A stretch of DNA of 64,000 nt. It comes from Gammaproteobacteria bacterium. GTDB lineage: Bacteria; Pseudomonadota; Gammaproteobacteria; Pseudomonadales; UBA5518. Under the pieces are notes generated by a model. The model was not told the origin of the DNA. It saw only the letters and a program-made list of their open reading frames with translations, and searched no databases. The stretch is taken from contig JADIYI010000008.1 in assembly GCA_016705365.1 (NCBI GenBank), forward strand, positions 1,054,001 to 1,118,000. Direction: 5' to 3'. A program made the translations under genes and the position numbers. Shown piece after piece: positions 42,613-50,749 of this stretch. How positions within the stretch are numbered: the first letter of the stretch is position 1; each line of letters begins with the position of its first letter.

Positions 42613-43903
42613 AGGCCTCGTCCCGGATCTTCTGCAGCCAGGTGTTCAACTCGTCATCGTATTTCTGGCCAAAAAGAATGTTGCGCGCCTGGTTGCGACG
42701 CAGTTCCTCGCTGAGGTCCTCGGTGCGCCGCTCCTCGACCTTCAGTACGTGCCAGCCGAATTCGCTCTTGAACGGCGCGCTCACTTCGCCGGCGCCGGTC
42801 TGGTTCATGACCTGCTCGAATGCCGGCACCATCTGCCCCGCGCTGGTCCAGCCAAGTGAGCCGCCTTCCTGCGCCGAGCCGATATCATCGGAGAATTCCC
42901 GCGCCAGCTTTGCGAAATCCTCGCCGGCGACGATGCGGTCGTGCAGCTTGGTGGCGAGCAGTTGCGCCTGCTCGTCGCTGCGAATTTCCGAGGGCTTGAT
43001 CAGGATGTGGCGCACCAGTGTCTGCTGGGTCATCTGGCCGCTGCCGCCACGTTTCTCGAACAGCTTCACCAGGTGCAGGCCGCTGGCGCTGCGCACCGGC
43101 TCCGAGATTTCGCCCACTTTGAGAGCAGGAACCGTTTCGAGGAATATGCCCGGCAGGTCTCCCGCCAGCCGCCAGCCGAGATCACCGCCCGAGAGCGCAT
43201 AGCGGCTCTTGTCCGGAGCTTTCATGAAGCGCTCGAAGGTCTCGTCGCCGGCGAGGCGCGTGCGCAGCGTCTCGATATAGGCGCGCGCCTCGTTCTCCTG
43301 CTCCAGGGTCGCTTCCTTGGCCAGCGGCAGCAGCAGGTGGCCGATGTGGTACACCGCCGAGGTGCGCTTCTGGCCCTCTTCCGAGCTGAGGTAATCGTTG
43401 ACCTCCTGCTCGGTGACCTGCACCCGGCTGCGCACGTTACCCTGCTGTACCCGCGAGATGATCATTTCCTGGCGGACCTGCTCGCGCAGTGCATTGTAGG
43501 AACCGCCCTGTGCTTCCACCGAGGCGCGGAACTGGTCGAGCCCCATGCCGTTCTGGCTGGCCATGCCGCTCAGCGCTTCATTGAGCTGCGCATCGCTGAT
43601 GCGCACCCCGGCGCGCTCGCCCATCTGCAACTGGATCCGCTCGAGAATCAGGCGGTCGAGGACCTGACGCGCGAGAACCTCGGGTGGCGGTGCCTCGACG
43701 CCCTGCTTCGCGACATTGTCGCGCACCTGCTGCAGGCGATCCTGGTACTCGCTCGCGAGGATGATGTCGTCATCGACGATGGCCACCACGCGTTCCAGCG
43801 GTTGGGTCTGCGCCCGCGCGCCACCCGCGATGCCGGCACAACAGGCCAGGATCATGATGGCAGCGGCAAGCCACTGGCCCCGTGCGTTCGGATTAGTATG
43901 CAA
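42593..43903 (-). CDS. surA: periplasmic chaperone and peptidyl-prolyl isomerase SurA
   Basis: This outer-membrane-protein chaperone has 436 residues. The signal peptide (LAAAIMILACCAGIAGGARA) precedes the N-terminal chaperone domain (VVAIVDDDIILASEYQ). Two parvulin (PpiC) domains follow; the second carries LVRHILIKPSE and GGSLGWTSAGQMVPAFE. The start appears to be TTG 43903, 8 bases after AAGGGGGA, overlapping the lptD stop by 11 bases. The frame is open further upstream inside lptD. Confidence 0.95.
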   Translation of the reverse strand: MHTNPNARGQWLAAAIMILACCAGIAGGARAQTQPLERVVAIVDDDIILASEYQDRLQQVRDNVAKQGVEAPPPEVLARQVLDRLILERIQLQMGERAGVRISDAQLNEALSGMASQNGMGLDQFRASVEAQGGSYNALREQVRQEMIISRVQQGNVRSRVQVTEQEVNDYLSSEEGQKRTSAVYHIGHLLLPLAKEATLEQENEARAYIETLRTRLAGDETFERFMKAPDKSRYALSGGDLGWRLAGDLPGIFLETVPALKVGEISEPVRSASGLHLVKLFEKRGGSGQMTQQTLVRHILIKPSEIRSDEQAQLLATKLHDRIVAGEDFAKLAREFSDDIGSAQEGGSLGWTSAGQMVPAFEQVMNQTGAGEVSAPFKSEFGWHVLKVEERRTEDLSEELRRNQARNILFGQKYDDELNTWLQKIRDEAFVEIKI

Positions 43904-46493
43904 AACCGTCTTCCCCCTTGTCTGCCCGGTAACCGAAAATACTGCTCTGCAGCAGCTGGTCGACATTCTTGCCAATGCCGCCCAGTCCGCGCAGCACGAA
44001 TTGTACGTAAACGGCGTAATCGCGGCCCTGATCCCAGTCGACGCCTTCCTGGTAGACCATGCGCAACGCCCAGCAGCACGAGCTGTACTCGATGCCGGCG
44101 AGCTCCTCGAGACTGTAGTCATTGGTGAAGTCGTACTGGTAACGCGCCAGCAGCTTCCAGCGATCCCCGAGAGGCAGAATGGCCGAGAAGTCGGCCTGGT
44201 CGATGGTTTCATACACGGCCACGCCGTTGGGATCGATCGTCAACTGGTCGCGGCGGTAACGATAGCCGGCATTGAAGATGGTTTCCCGGTCGGGTGTCCA
44301 GTGTGCCAGCACGCCACCCTCGTTGACCCGCTCCTTGTGAGGATCCCACAACGTGGTGCCGGTGATCGCGAGGGTGTCGATGGGCTGCGCCTGCAGTTCC
44401 GCGGCAATTTCCGAGCTGGACACCCGGTCTGCGTTGATCGGCTGGTCGGCGATGGTCACGCGCCGGTCCTCGAAGTAGAAGATCTCTCCGATGCTGGCGG
44501 TGAGGGTCTCGCTGCCGTCCTTGTCGGTGATGAAGCGCGAGGTCATGCTGAGCGATGCCTGGTTGGCGTCGGCGATGCGATCGTGGCCACTGAAGCGCGT
44601 GGGGCGAAACAGCTGGCTGAAGCCAAAGGTCAGGTCCTGCGAGTCGAAGTTGGGAATGTCCTCGTGGTCGTCATGATCCACCCACAGGTAGTACACGCGC
44701 GGCTCCAGGGTCTGCAGGTAGCTGGCGCCGAACAGCTCGGTATCGCGCTCGAGAAAATAGCCCGTGTCGAGGCTGAACAGCGGGGCGGCGACCGAAGGCG
44801 ACTCGTTGCCCGCGTTGTTGTAGCCCTCGTCGAGGCTGTAGCTGATCGACTGGTAGCCGACGGTGGGTTTCACGAACGCCGCATCCCACTCCATCGGGAA
44901 ACTTGCCAGCGGCTCGAGGAACACCCGCTGGCCGGTCAATTTCGCGCTGTCCTTGTGTTCGAACGAGGTGTATTCGCTATTGAGCGCGAAATCGGGCTTG
45001 AACGCGCCGCGGCTGAACTGGCGCGAGAGCGCGATGCGCGGCAGCATCTTGTAGGGCTGCTCGAGCTCGGTGTCGAGCAACTGGTACTGTTGCGCCCTCG
45101 CCTGTACCCGCCAGGTATCGGCGAAGCGATAACTGAGTGCACCGGCCTGCGGCAGGTGCGTGGCGCGCTTGACCTCGAGCCCGGTGACGTTCAGGTTGCG
45201 CAGATAGTCCGGGTCGCTGACCTCGGTGTAATCGATCAGGGTATTGAAGTCTTCGAACGGGCTGCCCTGCTGTTGCAGGCTGAGCAGCCAGCGGTCGTCG
45301 CCGTAGACGTTGTCATCCGGCAGCATCGCACCACTGGCCACCCACTGGCTCCAGCGGTTCAGGTAACGCACCTCGGCACCGGCCATGGGCCCGCGATCGT
45401 TGGTATAACGCGGCACCAGCGTGGCGTCGAAATTGGGCGCGATGTTCAGGTAGTAGGGCGTCGCGACATCGAAGCCGTTCTGGGACGAGTTGGTGAACGC
45501 GGGCCACAGAAAGCCGCTCATGCGCCGGTCATCGATCGGAAAGCTCAGCCACGGGGTGTACATCACCGGCACGCCCTTCACCTCGAGACGCGCGCTGTGC
45601 GCCGTGCCCTTGCCGGTTTCGCGATCGATATGGATCGTGCTCGCGGCAAGCTGCCAGTCGTCATGACCCGGTTCGCATTGGGTGTAGGTGCCGTCCTCGA
45701 GATCGAGGCTGCGATCGACATTGCGCAGCACTTCGTCGGCCTCGCCACGGGTGTGCTCCTTGTGCATCACGAAGCGTGCCTTGCGCAGCACGCCGGATTC
45801 GTCCGCGGTATTGATCACCGCCGACTCGCCCTGCACCAGCAGCCCTGGTTCGCGGTACTGTACCTCACCCTCGATCTCGACCCGGTCCTGCTCGCGGTAG
45901 TAAGCGGCGCGATCGGCGCGCAGGCGGCGCTCGCCCTGGCGCACCGTCACGTTGCCGGAAAACTTCGCCACCTCGGGATCCTGCAGCAGCTCCGACTCCT
46001 GAGAAGAGGCGTGAATGGTGCCGAATACCGCGCCCGAATCCATCGGCTCGAGCGCCGGTTCGACGTAGGCGCCCTCGCACTGTTTGCCGATTGCGCCAAG
46101 CTGCTCCTCGGTGAGGCGCTCGCGTGGCACCCAGTCCATCGAACGGGCCAGCGCATCGGCGGGTGATCCGAGTACGGTGCGTTGCGCGGGCTGCGCCGGC
46201 TGGCTGGGCACGGAGGCGAGCGCGCCCTCGGGCCGCGGAGCAACCGTGCAGGACCACGCACCGCCGGATCCGGCCTCGCACTGCCATTGCTGATCCGGGG
46301 CCGGAGTATCCGACCACGCGGGCACGGTGGCGACCGCCGCCACGAGGCAGCGAAGCAAGAACGCGGGTTTGCGCGATAGTCCGTTGACGATCCGGTCCTC
46401 GGTCGGGCTGCCAGGAATGGCGGCCTGGGCTCCGCGGATCTTCTCAGGCCCGGGGAAGCGTGGATAATGCACGGCGTTTTGGCCGCGCTGCAT
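43893..46493 (-). CDS. lptD: LPS-assembly protein LptD
   Basis: This outer-membrane translocon inserts lipopolysaccharide. The jellyroll OstA-like domain (VAKFSGNVTVRQGERRLRAD) precedes a large C-terminal barrel with many aromatic strands. Cysteines near the N-terminus (WQCEAG, WSCTV) and a later CC pair (YSSCCW) fit the LptD disulfides. The start is uncertain. ATG 46493 gives 866 residues, but a perfect TATAAT ends exactly at it and would make it untranscribed; GTG 46472 or TTG 46358 are alternatives. The signal-like segment AFLLRCLVAAVATVPAW lies just after 46360. Confidence 0.93.
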   Translation of the reverse strand: MQRGQNAVHYPRFPGPEKIRGAQAAIPGSPTEDRIVNGLSRKPAFLLRCLVAAVATVPAWSDTPAPDQQWQCEAGSGGAWSCTVAPRPEGALASVPSQPAQPAQRTVLGSPADALARSMDWVPRERLTEEQLGAIGKQCEGAYVEPALEPMDSGAVFGTIHASSQESELLQDPEVAKFSGNVTVRQGERRLRADRAAYYREQDRVEIEGEVQYREPGLLVQGESAVINTADESGVLRKARFVMHKEHTRGEADEVLRNVDRSLDLEDGTYTQCEPGHDDWQLAASTIHIDRETGKGTAHSARLEVKGVPVMYTPWLSFPIDDRRMSGFLWPAFTNSSQNGFDVATPYYLNIAPNFDATLVPRYTNDRGPMAGAEVRYLNRWSQWVASGAMLPDDNVYGDDRWLLSLQQQGSPFEDFNTLIDYTEVSDPDYLRNLNVTGLEVKRATHLPQAGALSYRFADTWRVQARAQQYQLLDTELEQPYKMLPRIALSRQFSRGAFKPDFALNSEYTSFEHKDSAKLTGQRVFLEPLASFPMEWDAAFVKPTVGYQSISYSLDEGYNNAGNESPSVAAPLFSLDTGYFLERDTELFGASYLQTLEPRVYYLWVDHDDHEDIPNFDSQDLTFGFSQLFRPTRFSGHDRIADANQASLSMTSRFITDKDGSETLTASIGEIFYFEDRRVTIADQPINADRVSSSEIAAELQAQPIDTLAITGTTLWDPHKERVNEGGVLAHWTPDRETIFNAGYRYRRDQLTIDPNGVAVYETIDQADFSAILPLGDRWKLLARYQYDFTNDYSLEELAGIEYSSCCWALRMVYQEGVDWDQGRDYAVYVQFVLRGLGGIGKNVDQLLQSSIFGYRADKGEDGFAY

Positions 46494-46550
46494 TATAGCG
46501 GCATCGTGGCGCGGGGATCGACTGCCGCTGCCACACAGTTCGGGGGAATG

Positions 46551-47564
46551 ATGGATTCGTTGCTGAAATGGTGCGCCACCCGGGTGCGCCCGCTGGCCGG
46601 TGCGGAGCTTGTGCTGCGCGCAGTGGCGGGCGATGCGAGTTTTCGCCGCTATTTCCGCCTGGTGGGTTGCCAGCCGACGCGCATAGCGGTGCATGCGCCG
46701 CCGGACAAGGAGCGCAACCTGGAGTTCATCCATATTGCCGCGATATTGCGCGCGGCGGGGGTGCAGGCACCCGAGGTGCTTGCGCACGAGCCCGGCGAGG
46801 GCTTTCTGCTGCTGAGCGATCTGGGCGACACCCTGTTGCTCGGCGCGCTTGGCGAGGACACCGTGGAGGCGCTCTATCGCACCGCGCTCGACACCCTGCT
46901 GGCGATCCAGGGGGCCGCGATACAGCACGGCGGGTGGCGAGCGCCGGATTATTCGGCGGCGCTGCTCGAGCAGGAGATGGCACTGTTTCCCGAGTGGTAC
47001 CTGCAGGGCCTGCTCGGCCTGGAGCCCGATGCTGGCGAGCGCCGGATGTTGCGCGATCTGTTCGAGTGCCTGGGCGCGAGCGCGCTGGAACAACCGCAGG
47101 TGCTGGTGCATCGCGACTACCATTCGCGCAACCTGATGCTGCAGCCGGATGGAACGCTCGGGGTGATCGATTTCCAGGACGCGGTGCGCGGACCGCTCAC
47201 CTACGACCTGGTGTCGCTGTTGCGCGATTGCTACATCGAATGGCCCGCCGCGCGGGTGCAGGCCTGGGCGCGGGAATATGCCGGGCGTGCCAGCGCCGCG
47301 GGACTGATGGCGCCGGTCGAAGCCGCGACGTTCCGGCGCTGGTTCGACTGGATGGGCCTGCAGCGGCACATCAAGGTGCTCGGCATTTTCGCGCGCCTGT
47401 GGCTGCGTGACGGCAAGCGCGGCTACCTTGCCGATCTTCCACTGGTGATGCGCTACACGCTCGGAGTGGCCGAGGCCTATCCTGAGCTCGGCGAGTTTGC
47501 GGGCTGGTTTCGCGCGCGGGTGCTGCCGCTTGCCGCCGCCCAGGACTGGTATCGCCCGCGATGA
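46551..47564 (+). CDS. amgK: sugar kinase AmgK (MurNAc/GlcNAc 1-kinase)
   Basis: This is an aminoglycoside-phosphotransferase-fold kinase of 337 residues. In Pseudomonas the family phosphorylates MurNAc at the anomeric position for cell-wall recycling. The catalytic loop is VHRDYHSRNLM and the metal motif is GVIDFQDA. The start is ATG 46551 (or ATG 46548), behind GGGGG. It is divergent from lptD and overlaps murU by four bases, the usual amgK-murU pairing. Confidence 0.93.
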   Translation: MDSLLKWCATRVRPLAGAELVLRAVAGDASFRRYFRLVGCQPTRIAVHAPPDKERNLEFIHIAAILRAAGVQAPEVLAHEPGEGFLLLSDLGDTLLLGALGEDTVEALYRTALDTLLAIQGAAIQHGGWRAPDYSAALLEQEMALFPEWYLQGLLGLEPDAGERRMLRDLFECLGASALEQPQVLVHRDYHSRNLMLQPDGTLGVIDFQDAVRGPLTYDLVSLLRDCYIEWPAARVQAWAREYAGRASAAGLMAPVEAATFRRWFDWMGLQRHIKVLGIFARLWLRDGKRGYLADLPLVMRYTLGVAEAYPELGEFAGWFRARVLPLAAAQDWYRPR

Positions 47565-48274
47565 AAGCCATGTTGCTCGCCGCGGGGCTCGGGACCCGCC
47601 TGCGTCCGCTCACCGAGACCCTGCCAAAGCCGCTGCTGGCGCTGGCAGGCAAGCCGATGATCGAGTATCACATCGAGAAGCTGGTGGCGGCCGGTGTGCG
47701 GGACCTGGTGATCAACGTGTCGTATCTCGGTGAGCTGATCGAAGCGGCGCTCGGTGATGGTGCGCGCTGTGGCGCGCGCATCCGCTACAGCCGCGAGCCC
47801 GAGGGGCCGCTCGATACGGGCGGCGGTCTGCGCCGGGCGCTGTCCCTGCTCGGCGCCGAGCCGTTCCTGCTGGTGGCCGGTGATATCTGGAGCGATTTTC
47901 CGTATCGACGCCTTGTCGACCACGCGCTGGCCGCGGGGCAGCTGGGTCACCTGGTGGTGGTGCCGAATCCACCGCAGCACCAGGCGGGTGATTTCGCGCT
48001 GGATGCGCGGGGTCGGCTGAACCGTGACGGCAACGGCCGCAACTGCACCTATTCGGGTATCGCGCTGCTGGCGCCGGAAATTCTCGCGGGCTGGGACGAG
48101 ACGATCTTTCCGTTGCGCGAGCCACTACGCCGCGCCGCGACGCACGGCGCGCTGGGCGGTGAGTGCTGGGAGGGCGAGTGGGAAGACGTCGGTACCGTCG
48201 AGCGTTACCGTGCCCTCAATCGGCGGCTGGAGCAGAAACAGGAACAGGGCGGGAGTGCTGGTCCAGCGATCTGA
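47561..48274 (+). CDS. murU: MurNAc-1-phosphate uridylyltransferase MurU
   Basis: This nucleotidyltransferase (237 residues) makes UDP-MurNAc from MurNAc-1-phosphate and UTP. Together with AmgK it lets the cell recycle peptidoglycan past the MurA step blocked by fosfomycin. The signature LAAGLGTRLRPLT and PKPLL are at the N-terminus, with LLVAGDIW for metal binding. Its 3' end overlaps the convergent gene at 48216 by 59 bases. Confidence 0.94.
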   Translation: MKAMLLAAGLGTRLRPLTETLPKPLLALAGKPMIEYHIEKLVAAGVRDLVINVSYLGELIEAALGDGARCGARIRYSREPEGPLDTGGGLRRALSLLGAEPFLLVAGDIWSDFPYRRLVDHALAAGQLGHLVVVPNPPQHQAGDFALDARGRLNRDGNGRNCTYSGIALLAPEILAGWDETIFPLREPLRRAATHGALGGECWEGEWEDVGTVERYRALNRRLEQKQEQGGSAGPAI

Positions 48275-49136
48275 GCCAGCCGCGCACCCGTTTCGCCAGC
48301 AAGGTTTCGTTGTCGCCCGGTTCCCACGGTCCGATGCTGGTCATGATCTGGCGGTAGCGGTCCAGACCTGCGGCATCGGCCTGCGCGCGACGCTGCGCCC
48401 CTTCCTCGTGCTGCGTAACGGGATCGAGCAGTTCGAGTACCGGCACCGCAAGATCGTCTGGCCACTCGCTGGCGAGTCCCGGGAAGTCCACCGGATCGAT
48501 CACGATCGCGGCCTTCACGGCGGCGGGCTGCGCGCCGACGAAGCCGGTCAGCAGCGCGGCCGCGCTGTTTTCCGCCACCAGCACCAACGCACCCTCGGCG
48601 GATGCCGCACTCACGGCCCGGGCAATGCGGGCCTCGCATCGCTTCGCCCATTTCCGCAGCTCCTCGATGCGCTGCTGCGCGTCCGGATCCGGCTGCGCGG
48701 GTGCTGCGCTTGCTTGCGGATCGGGGTCGGGAACCAGGGGCCCCGAATGGCTGCGCGGTGGCGATTCCAGGCTGATCAGCCAGGTGGACCAGCCCTGCGC
48801 GGGCAGGAGCTGGCGCAACTGCTCGATCGCGGGCGAGGCGGTCGGGTATTCGCCGTCACCGGGGAGCAGCAACAGGGCGCCGCGTGCGGGTTTGGCGGTG
48901 CTGGTTTTCACGAACACCGGGAACTCTTCGCCCTCGACCTGCAGCAGGCGCCGTTCGGCGGCAAGTTGTAGCGCCAGTTCCGCGAGGTCCGGTGCGGCGG
49001 GAGCCGCTGCCACGGCCGCGGGTGGTTGCGCGGCCGCGGCTTCGGTGCCGGCAGTCGGCTCCGCAGCCATTGCCTCCAGTGCCAGGGCGAGAGCGCAAAG
49101 CAGCGTCGACAGGCGGTGACGGACACGATTTGACAT
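48216..49136 (-). CDS. exported DUF3530-family protein
   Basis: The 306-residue protein has a signal peptide (about residues 8-24) and an alanine/proline-rich linker. An alpha/beta-hydrolase-like domain follows (GALLLLPGDGEYP, GWSTWLISLE, ALVLVAENSAAA), matching the DUF3530 pattern. Its substrate is unknown. Its last 59 bases overlap murU on the other strand. Confidence 0.8.
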   Translation of the reverse strand: MSNRVRHRLSTLLCALALALEAMAAEPTAGTEAAAAQPPAAVAAAPAAPDLAELALQLAAERRLLQVEGEEFPVFVKTSTAKPARGALLLLPGDGEYPTASPAIEQLRQLLPAQGWSTWLISLESPPRSHSGPLVPDPDPQASAAPAQPDPDAQQRIEELRKWAKRCEARIARAVSAASAEGALVLVAENSAAALLTGFVGAQPAAVKAAIVIDPVDFPGLASEWPDDLAVPVLELLDPVTQHEEGAQRRAQADAAGLDRYRQIMTSIGPWEPGDNETLLAKRVRGWLRSLDQHSRPVPVSAPAAD

Positions 49137-49232
49137 ACCGGCCAGTATAGTCGCGGGCGGCGGTGCCAATTCGGCGCGGGCTTCCATTACAATCCCTCCC
49201 TTATACTGCCTGCCCTGTCGGGAGACCCGCAC

Positions 49233-49910
49233 ATGAACCCGTTCCTGATTGCGCCCTCGATACTGTCGGCCGACTTCGCGCGTCTCGGCGAAGACGTTGG
49301 CGCGGTGCTTGCGGCCGGTGCCGATATCGTCCATTTCGATGTGATGGACAATCACTATGTGCCCAATCTCACGATCGGTCCCATGGTCTGCCGGGCGTTG
49401 CGCGACTATGGAATCAGTGCGCCGATCGATGTGCACCTGATGGTGAGCCCGGTCGATGCGCTGATCGGCAGTTTTGCCGATGCCGGCGCAACCTATATCA
49501 CCTTTCATCCGGATGCCACGCCGCACGTCGATCGCAGCCTGCAGCTGATCCGCGATCATGGCTGCAAGGCCGGGCTGGTGTTCAATCCGTCCGCCGGGCT
49601 CGAAGCCGCGCGCTACGTACTCGACAAGCTCGACATGATCCTGCTGATGTCGGTGAACCCGGGTTTCGGCGGACAGAAGTTCATCCCCGGCACACTCGGC
49701 AAGCTGCGCGAAGCGCGGGCGATGCTCGATGCGTGCGGATTGCCGATCCGTCTCGAGGTCGATGGCGGTGTCGGTGAGTCGAATATCCGCGAGATCGCCG
49801 AAGCGGGTGCCGATACCTTCGTGGCCGGCTCGGCGATCTTCAGTGCCCCCGAGTATGCCGAGGCGATAGCCAATATGCGCAGCGAGCTGGCCGCCGCGCA
49901 ACGCCCCTGA
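49233..49910 (+). CDS. rpe: ribulose-phosphate 3-epimerase
   Basis: The enzyme interconverts ribulose-5-phosphate and xylulose-5-phosphate (225 residues, TIM barrel). It has APSILSADFARLGED, HFDVMDNHYVPN, DVHLMV, and the phosphate-binding NPGFGGQKFIP and VDGGV. ATG 49233 is preceded by GGGAGA. It is followed directly by gph and trpE. Confidence 0.97.
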   Translation: MNPFLIAPSILSADFARLGEDVGAVLAAGADIVHFDVMDNHYVPNLTIGPMVCRALRDYGISAPIDVHLMVSPVDALIGSFADAGATYITFHPDATPHVDRSLQLIRDHGCKAGLVFNPSAGLEAARYVLDKLDMILLMSVNPGFGGQKFIPGTLGKLREARAMLDACGLPIRLEVDGGVGESNIREIAEAGADTFVAGSAIFSAPEYAEAIANMRSELAAAQRP

Positions 49911-49913
49911 TCG

Positions 49914-50609
49914 ATGCGGTTCGCAGCGCTGCGCACGCTGTTCGCGGGACGCCTGCCGGCGCTGGTGATGCTCGATCTCGACGGCACACTCATCGACAGC
50001 GTTCCGGATATCAGCCGCGCCCTCGACGCCACGCTGCGCGCGCGCAACCTGCCCGCTGCCGGCGCGGCGCGCGCGCGGCGCTGGGTAGGGCGCGGTTCGC
50101 GGCAATTGCTGCGCGATGCGCTGGCATTTGGCGCCGCGCTGGAACCCGGGCAGGTCGATACGCAGGAACTCGAGCGGGCGCTGGGCGACTACCTGGCCCG
50201 CTACCTCGACGATTGCACCCGCGATACCCGGGTGTTGCCCGGCGCGGCGGAGCTCATCGAGGCACTGCGCGGCGCCGGGGTGAAAGCCGCCTGCGTCACC
50301 AACAAGCCGTTGGCGATCGCCGAGCGCGTGCTGGCGCATTTCTTTTTGCCCGGGCGTTTCGATACCGTGATCGGGGGCGACTCCGGCGCCGCGCCGAAAC
50401 CCGATCCGGCTCCGTTGCTGGCGGTGATGAGGCGACTTGCGGTCGAGGCCCGCGAAACCGTGATGATCGGTGATTCGCGCCACGATGTGCGCGCGGCACG
50501 CGCGGCAGGGATTGCCGTGATCGCCTGCGCCAATGGCTACAACCACGGCGAGGACATCCGCGGCGAAGGCCCCGACCTGGTGATCGACACGCTCGGTGAA
50601 TTGCTTTGA
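49914..50609 (+). CDS. gph: phosphoglycolate phosphatase
   Basis: This HAD-superfamily phosphatase (231 residues) hydrolyses 2-phosphoglycolate. The nucleophile motif is MLDLDGTLIDSVPDI, motif II is CVTNKP, and the C-terminal MIGDSRHDVRAA binds magnesium. The start lies 3 bases after the rpe stop. The rpe-gph-trpE order is common in related bacteria. Confidence 0.95.
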   Translation: MRFAALRTLFAGRLPALVMLDLDGTLIDSVPDISRALDATLRARNLPAAGAARARRWVGRGSRQLLRDALAFGAALEPGQVDTQELERALGDYLARYLDDCTRDTRVLPGAAELIEALRGAGVKAACVTNKPLAIAERVLAHFFLPGRFDTVIGGDSGAAPKPDPAPLLAVMRRLAVEARETVMIGDSRHDVRAARAAGIAVIACANGYNHGEDIRGEGPDLVIDTLGELL

Positions 50610-50657
50610 GATGCGCATCCAGTAGAATTCCGCCCTGAACACGCACCTGGAGACGGG

Positions 50658-50687
50658 ATGATCACGCGCACGCGCTGGCGACGCTGA
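50658..50687 (+). promoter_or_regulatory. candidate trp leader peptide (trpL) and attenuator region
   Basis: A 9-codon ORF, MITRTRWRR, has a good ribosome binding site (GGAGACGGG) and one Trp codon near its end, in the 140-bp gap before trpE. A 16-bp direct repeat containing CCGCGG follows at 50700-50715 and 50721-50736, and could give alternative pairings. The attenuation role is inferred from position and the Trp codon. Confidence 0.45.
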
Positions 50688-50749
50688 ATCCAATCGACCC
50701 GCCGCGGATCGCCCTGCGCGCGCCGCGGATCGCCCTTGTTTCCGGAGTC

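Noticed and set aside
43716..46166. 816-aa plus-strand ORF opposite surA and lptD
   Set aside because: It spans two real genes on the other strand and has no recognisable domain.
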